A DNA stretch of 54,637 nt. Origin: Acidobacteriota bacterium (GTDB lineage Bacteria; Acidobacteriota; Terriglobia; Terriglobales; SCQP01). Below, one piece after another: positions 14,891-21,924 of the stretch (position 1 is the stretch's first letter; each line of letters begins with the position of its first letter). The notes under the pieces were generated by a model. The model did no database searches, was not told where the DNA came from, and saw only the letters and a program-made list of their open reading frames with translations. Both the position numbers and the translations under genes were made by a program. The DNA is taken from positions 1-54,637 of the forward strand of contig DAIDIE010000034.1 in the NCBI GenBank assembly GCA_027459505.1, in the 5' to 3' direction.

Positions 14891-16489
14891 TCACAGTCCC
14901 AGCTTTTTCCACATCACGTCCACACGCTTCTTCACATCCTCGCTCATGCGGATTTCCTTGGGCCAGGGGCGCAGAAAGCCTTCACTCGGCCATTTGCGAG
15001 TGGCGTCCACGCCCATCTTGCTGCCGAAGTTGGGCAGGCGCGAGGCGTGATCAAGAGCGTCCACCGGACCCAGCGTGAACTCGATATCGCGTTCGGGGTC
15101 GATGTTGTTGAACACCTTCAACACCACCTCCGCCACATTGCGCACGTCCACATCTTCATCCACCACCACGATGCATTTGGTGAACATTGCCTGCCCCAAT
15201 CCCCAGATGCCATTCATGATCTTGCGCGCATGTCCGGGATAGGACTTGCGCAGCGAGACGATCATCAGGTTGTGGAAGACGCCTTCCAGAGGCATGTGAA
15301 CATCCACAATTTCCGGGAATTGCATTTGCATGAGCGGGAGAAAGATGCGCCCAATGGCCTCCCCCATCCAGCCATCTTCCATGGGCGGTTTGCCGACGAT
15401 GGTGGTGGCGTAAATGGGATTCTTGCGGTGGGTGACACAGGTCACGTGCAGAACGGGGTACTGGTCGGCCAGCGAGTAGAACCCGGTGTGGTCGCCGAAG
15501 GGGCCCTCCTCGCGGCGCTCTTCGAGATCGACATAACCTTCCAGCACGATTTCCGCCGTGGCGGGCACCTCCAGGTCGACCGTCTTGCAACGTACCAACT
15601 CGACCGGCTTGCGCCGCAGAAAGCCGGCCAGCAACATTTCATCTATCCCCGGAGGCGCAGGCAAGACTGCCGCAAAGGTGGTGGCGGGATCGGTGCCAAT
15701 GGCGACTGCAACTTCCATGCGCTGACCACGTCCTATGGACAGGGGCGCCCCGCGCTGCACCTCCGGCAGAGCATGTGCGCGGGAAAGCACGTCTTGAGCG
15801 CCGGCGGCCTCCCCTTTGGGACCATGGGTGGAGGGCGCGCCGGGGATCGCGCCGCGGCCGCCGGGTTCGCTCGCGGCCGCCGCCCGTATCCGGTCGCGCA
15901 TCTGTTCGGCGCCTTGCTTGTGAATCTGCCAGTGCATGCCGCAGGTGCGCTCGTCAAAAACCTGCAGCCGGTACATTCCCACATTACGACGGCCGGTGCG
16001 GGGATCTTTGGTAAACACACAGGGGAGGGTGATGTAGCGCCCCGCGTCCTCCGGCCAGCACTTCAGGATCGGAAACTCCAGCAGGTTGAATTTCTGCTTG
16101 AGCACCACCTCCTGGCAGGGTCCAGAGGAAACGCTACGCGGAAAATAGGACCCGGCCTCGGCCAGCACCGGCAACAGCTTGAGCTTATTCAGCAGCCCCG
16201 GTTCCAGGCGCAGATTGAGGTACTCGCGAATCCGGCCGGCGATCTCCTCCATCGAGCGCACGCCTAAGGCCAGCTCCATGCGCCGCCTGGAACCGAACTG
16301 GTTGATCAGCAGCGGGCGATTGCGGTATCCGGACGGATGCTCGAAAAGCAGCGCCGGCCCCCCGCCCTTACTCACGCGATCAGTGACCTCGGTGATCTCC
16401 AGCAGAGGGCTGACCTCAGTCTTGATGCGTTTTAGTTCTCCGGCGCGCTCCAGCGCGGTAATGAACTCCCGCAAGTCGGCGTAGGGCAT
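14891..16489 (-). CDS. ubiD: UbiD family prenylated-FMN decarboxylase
   Basis: Reversible (de)carboxylase that uses prenylated FMN; in quinone synthesis it removes the carboxylate of polyprenyl-4-hydroxybenzoate. The 532-residue chain has the Arg of the catalytic triad (GMYRLQ, Arg174) and the acidic pair region EERREEGPFGDHTG (about 325-338). It also has a C-terminal segment with KCIVVVDEDVDVRN. Relative to the usual family it has about 55 extra residues, Pro/Gly/Ala-rich, at about 200-256 between HWQIHK and MEVAVAIGTDP. It looks like a surface loop. No ubiX or other quinone gene is adjacent. Paralogues acting on other aromatic acids are common, so the exact substrate is uncertain. Confidence 0.9.
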   Translation of the reverse strand: MPYADLREFITALERAGELKRIKTEVSPLLEITEVTDRVSKGGGPALLFEHPSGYRNRPLLINQFGSRRRMELALGVRSMEEIAGRIREYLNLRLEPGLLNKLKLLPVLAEAGSYFPRSVSSGPCQEVVLKQKFNLLEFPILKCWPEDAGRYITLPCVFTKDPRTGRRNVGMYRLQVFDERTCGMHWQIHKQGAEQMRDRIRAAAASEPGGRGAIPGAPSTHGPKGEAAGAQDVLSRAHALPEVQRGAPLSIGRGQRMEVAVAIGTDPATTFAAVLPAPPGIDEMLLAGFLRRKPVELVRCKTVDLEVPATAEIVLEGYVDLEERREEGPFGDHTGFYSLADQYPVLHVTCVTHRKNPIYATTIVGKPPMEDGWMGEAIGRIFLPLMQMQFPEIVDVHMPLEGVFHNLMIVSLRKSYPGHARKIMNGIWGLGQAMFTKCIVVVDEDVDVRNVAEVVLKVFNNIDPERDIEFTLGPVDALDHASRLPNFGSKMGVDATRKWPSEGFLRPWPKEIRMSEDVKKRVDVMWKKLGL

Positions 16490-16682
16490 GTTTTGAGTAT
16501 AGGCGGGGAAGTGGACGGTTTACGGTGTATTGGACTGCGTGAAACGCGCTTTGTCGCGGAGAAGCCGGCAGTTGCCGCTGCCGCTGTGACCGTCTTTTGC
16601 TTGTGCACTACCGCACGTCGCAAGTTATTGCTATTTTCAATCAAATACTTTACAGTGCGCGGGACCGGGTCAAGGAGGTCCA

Positions 16683-17294
16683 ATGAGTGAGCCAACTGTT
16701 TCCGGAATTCAGTTCAACCGGGCCGAGATGGGCGCCGCGCCCGCCTCCGCCAAGGCCTGCGCGCGCTGTGGCGCGGCCCTCACCAGCTACTATCTGGCTG
16801 CCCAGGAAATGATCTGCCCGAATTGCGCGCAAACGGAATTGGCCAACGATTCCGCCACGGCGCGGCTGCCCGCGGCGCTGGGCTTGGGGGTATTGACCGC
16901 CCTGGGCGGAGCGCTGGCCTACTACCTTTTTATTGTCCTCACCGGCTACTCGATGGCCATTGTCACTATCGGGGTGGCATGGGTCATCGCACGCGCCATG
17001 CGCAAGGCTTCGCATGGCCGCGGCGGGACGGCTTACCAGGTCTCCGCCGCGCTTCTGGTCTATCTGTCGGTCGGGATTGCCTGGCTGGGTGTGGGCCTGC
17101 ATCACAGCACCCTGCCGTTGTCGCCAGCTCTGCTGATCCGCCTGCTGCCGCTGGTTGTGACGTTGCCCTTGCGCATTATGGAGCATAGCCCTTTGGAGAT
17201 CGTCATCATTGGCTTTGCCGTTTTGCACGCCTGGAGGACAATGCGGCTCGACATTCAACCAATTCAGGGCCCGTTCCAGTTGAAAACTTCATGA
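16683..17294 (+). CDS. Zinc-ribbon membrane protein
   Basis: A 203-residue protein starting at ATG 16683 with a strong AAGGAGG 5 nt upstream. A cytoplasmic zinc ribbon (CARC at about 27-30 and CPNC at about 46-49) precedes four or five predicted transmembrane helices between residues 60 and 190. The gene ends in an ATGA overlap with an M50 protease gene that also begins with a zinc ribbon, so the two are translationally coupled. No family name is recognised. By context it may regulate or present substrates to the protease. Confidence 0.8.
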   Translation: MSEPTVSGIQFNRAEMGAAPASAKACARCGAALTSYYLAAQEMICPNCAQTELANDSATARLPAALGLGVLTALGGALAYYLFIVLTGYSMAIVTIGVAWVIARAMRKASHGRGGTAYQVSAALLVYLSVGIAWLGVGLHHSTLPLSPALLIRLLPLVVTLPLRIMEHSPLEIVIIGFAVLHAWRTMRLDIQPIQGPFQLKTS

Positions 17295-18325
17295 GCAGAG
17301 ACGAAGCCGTTACTATTGCGCCACCCCGTCTGGCGATCTGTCCGGACTGCGGGACCGAGGCCGCTCCGCGGCAATTGTATTGCCCGGCCTGCCACGCCCT
17401 GATCTATCGTGATCGACTGCTTGAACTCGCCGCCCAGGCCGACGCGGCCGAGACCGCCGGTTATTTGCGTCAGGCGATTGCCCTCTGGCGCAGCGCCTTG
17501 GCCCTGCTGCCACGCGAGTCGGGCCAGTATCAATCCATTCTCGAGCGGGTGGATCAGCTTTCGCGCCGCATTGAACGCGGTGAAGGAACAGAGCCGCCTC
17601 CGGAGGCGGCAAGCCCCGGCGAAAAGCGCGGCTGGGGCAAACGCGCCGCCGCCGGCGCGGGCACGGCCGGAGCTTTCCTGCTGAAATTTAAAACCTTGCT
17701 GCTGGGCCTGGCCAAGATGAGCACCCTGCTCTCCATGCTGGCCAGCTTTGGCGTCTACTGGTCATTCTGGGGCTGGAAGTTCGCCCTGGGCTTTGTGCTC
17801 TGTATTTACGTGCACGAGATGGGGCATATCGAACGTATCCGCCGCTATGGCATTCCCGCCTCCGCGCCCATGTTCATCCCCGGCTTTGGCGCCCTGATCA
17901 GCCTGCGCAGCAGCCATCTCACGCCCCGGGAAGACAACCGTATTGGGCTGGCCGGGCCGCTGTGGGGCATGGCTGCCACGTTCTTTTGTTTTGCCCTTTA
18001 CGCCTTCACCCGCAATCCGCTCTATGGCGCGCTTTCCTATACCAGCGCGCTGATCAATATCTTCAACCTGTTGCCGTTTTGGACTCTCGACGGTGCGCGC
18101 GGCCTGCACTCGATGAGCCGCAATCAGCGCTGGATGCTGGTGGCCGCCTTCGCATTCGCCTGGTTTGTGTCGCGCGAGGGCCTGTTCCTGATCATTGCCG
18201 CCTTCACTGTCTGGAAATGCTTCGAGAAAGACTTGCCCAGCGTAGAGGACTGGCCCGGTTTTTCCGAATTCCTCGCCATTGTCGCGGGGCTCACGTTTCT
18301 GCTGATGATGAGCCCGCGGGCGTAA
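17291..18325 (+). CDS. Zinc-ribbon M50 (site-2 protease type) membrane metallopeptidase
   Basis: Intramembrane zinc protease of 344 residues. The order is an N-terminal double CxxC zinc ribbon (17-20 and 31-34), a short helical TPR-like region (about 42-98), a linker, then a membrane domain. HEMGH at 175-179 supplies two zinc ligands and LDG at 266-268 (LLPFWTLDGAR) supplies the Asp. Both are inside hydrophobic stretches, as expected for M50. There is no PDZ domain, so it belongs to the PDZ-less SpoIVFB/S2P-like side. The zinc ribbon in front of the catalytic core is unusual. Coupled to the upstream membrane protein by a 4-nt overlap. Substrate unknown. Confidence 0.88.
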   Translation: MSRDEAVTIAPPRLAICPDCGTEAAPRQLYCPACHALIYRDRLLELAAQADAAETAGYLRQAIALWRSALALLPRESGQYQSILERVDQLSRRIERGEGTEPPPEAASPGEKRGWGKRAAAGAGTAGAFLLKFKTLLLGLAKMSTLLSMLASFGVYWSFWGWKFALGFVLCIYVHEMGHIERIRRYGIPASAPMFIPGFGALISLRSSHLTPREDNRIGLAGPLWGMAATFFCFALYAFTRNPLYGALSYTSALINIFNLLPFWTLDGARGLHSMSRNQRWMLVAAFAFAWFVSREGLFLIIAAFTVWKCFEKDLPSVEDWPGFSEFLAIVAGLTFLLMMSPRA

Positions 18326-18425
18326 GCTGTCAGCCGCGGGTTGGCCGGCGGTAAGTGGCTCAGGGCTTGGGAAGCTTCGGCGCTGAGGTCATCCCGGCTA
18401 TCCCTGGTTCGGTAATATCCTACGG

Positions 18426-18812
18426 TCAACTCTGAACCGTTAACTGTGTACCGCAACTGCCCTGGGCGTGCCCTTCCCGCCGCTGTTTGCGAAACAGACT
18501 GGCAACATCCATCAGCAGCATGCCCGCCAGCAGCGGAGCGGTGGCCAGCACGTTGTGATTGAAGGCGAGGGCTTGCCGCGGATGACCATGCAGTAACGCG
18601 CAGAGGGCGCGGGTCGTTCCACAGGCCGGGCAGGCTTTCAGGTGCAACAGCCAACTCCACACGCACAGCTTAGGGCCCCGCGCCAGCACACTTTGAGGAA
18701 TGATCGCCAAACCCAACAGCCCCAGCGCAACCAGTTGCGCGCGGCGTATGCCGCAGGCAAACCAAGCGACGCTCCGCCGCCTTGCCGGGGCTGGGTGAGG
18801 TGTTGAAGTCAT
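18426..18812 (-). CDS. DUF2752 membrane protein
   Basis: A 128-residue protein with the DUF2752 signature CPACGTTRALCALLHGHPRQALAFN between two transmembrane segments. ATG at 18812 is preferred because the longer frame would overlap the end of the upstream TM2 gene; GGGGAGG lies about 11 nt before it. The family is very common in Acidobacteriota and Bacteroidota, often beside TM2 proteins, and has no established function. The gene follows the TM2 gene by 28 bp on the same strand and probably shares its transcript. Confidence 0.82.
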   Translation of the reverse strand: MTSTPHPAPARRRSVAWFACGIRRAQLVALGLLGLAIIPQSVLARGPKLCVWSWLLHLKACPACGTTRALCALLHGHPRQALAFNHNVLATAPLLAGMLLMDVASLFRKQRREGHAQGSCGTQLTVQS

Positions 18813-18840
18813 CCTTGCAATTGCCTCCCCTGAGCGCGGG

Positions 18841-19236
18841 TCAATCACGCACCAAGCGGCGGCCATCGGCATCGGGAATGCTGTTGAGGATCAGCAAAAT
18901 GAAATCGATCAGCGACCAGATGCCGCAACCGCCAAAGGTGAGCAGCTTGAGCACGCCAAGTCCGACATAGCCCAGATAAAAGCGGTCCACGCCAAGGAAG
19001 CCCAGGAAAAATGACAGCAGGACCGCCGTCAACCAGCTCTTGGGGCTAGGCCCAGCCATAGGCCCAGCCATAGGCACGCCATAAGCGCCGCTGGCGCCCG
19101 CGCAACGCGCACACATCGCCGCGCCTGCCGGCATCATGCTGCCGCAATTGGGGCAAAAACGGGTTGCGGCCGGGGTGGGATTGCATTGCGGACAAGCGCC
19201 ATTCACCAGCGCCGTCCCACATTGGTTGCAGAACAT
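18841..19236 (-). CDS. TM2 domain protein with two zinc ribbons
   Basis: A 131-residue protein. Two CxxC-type ribbons come first (CNQCG and CPQC; CPNCG and CARC, residues 3-45). Next is a short MAGPMAGP linker with a tandem duplication (about 19054-19075), then the TM2 domain: two helices flanking [19 protein letters not shown], which holds the DRFYLG motif. TM2 proteins are small inner-membrane proteins of unclear function. The ATG at 19236 has a moderate ribosome-binding site. First gene of a probable two-gene unit with the DUF2752 gene. Confidence 0.88.
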   Translation of the reverse strand: MFCNQCGTALVNGACPQCNPTPAATRFCPNCGSMMPAGAAMCARCAGASGAYGVPMAGPMAGPSPKSWLTAVLLSFFLGFLGVDRFYLGYVGLGVLKLLTFGGCGIWSLIDFILLILNSIPDADGRRLVRD

Positions 19237-19433
19237 GCTCCATCTCCTCTAGCTGTAGCCTGTAGCCTGAGTTGCAGGCAAAGCATAGGCAACCACGCTC
19301 AGGAACGCAAGGGGAAAGTGAGGCCACAGGTGGGCGAAAATGCCCGATCAGCGCCGCCGCCCGGCAGCGGTGGTGTGGGACGCCAGCCCATCCCAAGGCC
19401 AACCATGAACTGTGAATCGCTAATTACCGGACG

Positions 19434-20051
19434 CTACAGCTCCCTGCGGCCCTCCATGGCCTTTAGCATGGTGACCTCGTCGGCGTACTCGATCTCGCTG
19501 CCAACCGGAATGCCCATGGCAATGCGGCTGACCTTGACGCCCAGGGGCTTCAGCAGGCGCGCGATATACATCGCGGTTGCTTCGCCTTCCGTATCGGGAT
19601 CAGTGGCAAGAATCACCTCTCGCACCAGCGGCTGGCCATCTGGGCTGGTGGCGCGTAGCCGCTCGATCAGCGACTTGATGCGAATCTGGTCCGGTCCAAT
19701 CCCCTGCAGCGGCGAAATGGCCCCGTGCAGCACGTGGTAGAGGCCGTCGAACTGACGCGTCTTCTCGATGGAAAGCACGTTGTGAGGCTCCTCCACCACA
19801 CAGATCACCGCCGGATTGCGCTGCGCGTCGGAGCAAAAACGGCAGGGGTCAATGTCGGTAATGTTGTTGCACACTGAACAGAAGCGCAGGCTGTCTTTCA
19901 ACGCCAGCAACGCTTCAGACAGGTGCTGCACCGACTCGCGTGGGGCGCGCAACAGGTGAAAGGCAATACGCTGCGCCGATTTCTGGCCAATGCCGGGCAG
20001 GCGTTTAAGCTGGTCAATCAGTTCGGTAAGCGGCGCCGCCAAGTCGTTCAT
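19434..20051 (-). CDS. recR: Recombination mediator RecR
   Basis: RecR works with RecO and RecF to load RecA on gapped DNA. The 205-residue protein has the standard layout. An N-terminal helix-hairpin-helix ([20 protein letters not shown], about 15-34) is followed by a C4 zinc finger (C58, C61, C70, C73). The Toprim domain has EEPHN and [12 protein letters not shown], and the C-terminal Walker-B-like patch [16 protein letters not shown] completes it. recR often follows dnaX and a YbaB gene; neither is seen on the upstream side, where a repeat and the divergent S41 gene lie instead. Confidence 0.96.
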   Translation of the reverse strand: MNDLAAPLTELIDQLKRLPGIGQKSAQRIAFHLLRAPRESVQHLSEALLALKDSLRFCSVCNNITDIDPCRFCSDAQRNPAVICVVEEPHNVLSIEKTRQFDGLYHVLHGAISPLQGIGPDQIRIKSLIERLRATSPDGQPLVREVILATDPDTEGEATAMYIARLLKPLGVKVSRIAMGIPVGSEIEYADEVTMLKAMEGRREL

Positions 20052-20244
20052 AGGGAATGCTTCAGGATAGCAGGAGCGCGCAAAGGGGCAGTTTGCAGAT
20101 TGAACCTTGGCCCTTGTCCCGGACGTCGGCTGTCATTACCGCTGGCTCAGCGTCAAAGCCCTGCCGTGTTCCCCTTCCGCGCCGCCTGCTTGCCGGCCAC
20201 CGGCCATCCCTCCGGGGCCGCCCGCACATCGCCAACTGGCCACG

Positions 20245-20426
20245 CTAGGAGCGAGCCACCGAGTCCTCCCTGCGGGAGGAGATCGCAGGTGGAGGGCCGC
20301 GAAATTCCGAAGGGAGGCCCCTTCGCGCGGGAGAGGAGCCCGGCATCGGTGGCTTCACGTTCTCACTGGAGAACGTGCCAGCGACCAACGGGAGCGGGCG
20401 GTCTGAAGGAAACGAGGCCGTGCCTC
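20245..20426 (+). repeat. Dispersed structured repeat, family 1, copy 4 (best full-length copy)
   Basis: Complete element of 182 bp from CTAGGAGCGAG to GTGCCTC. Four hairpins can be drawn: CTCCC-TGC-GGGAG; GGGCCGC against GAGGCCC with one mismatch; the perfect CACGTTCTC-ACTG-GAGAACGTG; and GAGGC-CGT-GCCTC. Copies 1, 2 and 5 agree with it over most positions. Confidence 0.92.
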
Positions 20427-20466
20427 ATCGATTGCTGAAACCGCATCTTTCTCCTGCGCTGGCGCG

Positions 20467-20472
20467 TATAAT
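20467..20472 (+). promoter_or_regulatory. Candidate -10 box for the exported S41/S55 operon
   Basis: A perfect TATAAT lies 78 bp upstream of the ATG at 20551. No good -35 hexamer is present at 16-18 bp (the nearest T-rich run is at the wrong spacing). It is a candidate only. Confidence 0.35.
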
Positions 20473-20550
20473 GGGTGAAGAACTCCGCTTCCCTGAGGTT
20501 CCGTTCTCAGAGGGCCGCATCTTCAAATCAACCCCCTTGTCTTCGCGCCT

Positions 20551-21810
20551 ATGAACCGGAAAGCCACGCTCATTGTCCTCGTCTTCTCTCTTCTCATTGT
20601 CGGATCGGTGGTGGCCGGTGTCGCACTGGATACCAACGGCGACGGAGCTCAGGGTGGGGGCGCGCCGTACCGCCAGATGAATGTCTACCAGGAGGTGCTG
20701 CAGCGGATCAATGATGACTACGTCACCTCTCCCAACCTTCAGAAGGTAGGCGCCGGTGCGCTGCACGGGCTGTTGATCTCGTTGGATCCCGACTCCAGCT
20801 ATCTCAGCCCCGCCGAGTACAAACAGTACCTCAGTGAGGAGCAGGCGCCTTCCAAGGGCAGCATTGGCTTGGTCATTTCCAAGCGTCTCGGTTATGCGAC
20901 TGTGGTGGACGTGACCCCTCAGAGTCCGGCGGCCAAAGCCGGCCTGCAACCCGGCGACTTCATTGAATCCATTGGAGCTTTGACCACCCACGATCTCTCT
21001 GCTGAGCAGATCAGGGACCTGATCAATGGCGCTCCCGGTACAGCGGTCGAACTGAACGTGGTCACCATTCACAGCACCAAGCCCAAGAAGTTCACTCTCA
21101 CCCGCATGGAACTGCCACAACTGCTGGTGCAGGCGCAAATGCAGGGCAAGGATATTGGCTACATCGCTCTGCCTGACCTTACCTCCGGGCGCAGCACGCA
21201 GGTAGCACGCGCGGTGCGCACGCTTCAGGCGCAAGGCGCAAAAAAGTGGGTCATCGACCTGCGCAACTGCGGACGTGGCAGTTTCCAGGAGGCACAGGCT
21301 ACGGCCAGCCTCTTCCTCAGCCATGGCCTGATTGGCTACCTCGAAGGACAAAAGTTTCCGCGCCAGAACCTGACCCCCAATGCCGGAGCGCAGATCGTCA
21401 ATGGCCCTGTCGCGGTGCTCACCAATGTCGGCACCTACGGGCCCGCCGAACTGCTGGCCGGCGCCCTCAAAGATAACGGGCGGGGCACTCTGGTGGGCGC
21501 GCGCACGTTTGGCGAAGGTGCGCTGCAAAAAATCATTCCCGTCGGCGACGGCTCCGCCCTGTTGCTCTCCGTGGCGGACTACTACACCCCCTCCGGCCAC
21601 CGCCTGGAAAAAAAGGGCGTCAAGCCGAATGTGGAGCAGGCACGCTACCCTGGATCACTTCCTGACGATGACGAGGAACTGCTGGGAGCGCCCTCCAATG
21701 TCGACCTGCAACTGCAGAAGGCGATTCAGATCCTCAGCCAGGGTGCTGGGGCCAGCACACAGGGCGCGGCTGCCGCGAGCGGAAGCTCGGGCGCTGGCAC
21801 GCGCGGCTGA
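20551..21810 (+). CDS. S41 (C-terminal processing peptidase)-fold protein lacking catalytic Ser and Lys
   Basis: Exported or membrane-anchored 419-residue protein. One N-terminal hydrophobic segment (about 5-25) is followed by the S41 cap helices, a PDZ domain (about 100-185, GLQPGDFIESIG) and the S41 core (about 190-350). Aligned to E. coli Prc, the catalytic Ser position is Gly297 (TNVGTYGPAE) and the catalytic Lys position is Glu322 (TFGEG). The 25-residue spacing and the accessory Asp308 are kept. It is therefore unlikely to be an active Ser-Lys protease and may be a pseudoprotease scaffold or use another chemistry. The C-terminal 40 residues are low complexity. It leads a probable operon with the S55-like gene, 114 bp downstream. 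Confidence 0.9.
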   Translation: MNRKATLIVLVFSLLIVGSVVAGVALDTNGDGAQGGGAPYRQMNVYQEVLQRINDDYVTSPNLQKVGAGALHGLLISLDPDSSYLSPAEYKQYLSEEQAPSKGSIGLVISKRLGYATVVDVTPQSPAAKAGLQPGDFIESIGALTTHDLSAEQIRDLINGAPGTAVELNVVTIHSTKPKKFTLTRMELPQLLVQAQMQGKDIGYIALPDLTSGRSTQVARAVRTLQAQGAKKWVIDLRNCGRGSFQEAQATASLFLSHGLIGYLEGQKFPRQNLTPNAGAQIVNGPVAVLTNVGTYGPAELLAGALKDNGRGTLVGARTFGEGALQKIIPVGDGSALLLSVADYYTPSGHRLEKKGVKPNVEQARYPGSLPDDDEELLGAPSNVDLQLQKAIQILSQGAGASTQGAAAASGSSGAGTRG

Positions 21811-21924
21811 TGACAGTGGACAGTTGATCGTCAATCGTTCACGGTTCACGGGTACTGGCGCCCGCGAATCTTCCGCGCCCCACCAGGAGCGAGGGTCATT
21901 ACGCTCGCATTTTGGGTTTGGTTC

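Larger units (their letters stand above)
20052..20550. other. Divergent intergenic region containing family 1 repeat copy 4
   Basis: This 499-bp region separates recR (minus) from the S41-fold gene (plus). It holds the full family 1 element (20245-20426) and, downstream of it, a TATAAT box (20467-20472) that may serve the S41 gene. The 190 bp next to recR show no gene or obvious signal. Confidence 0.5.
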
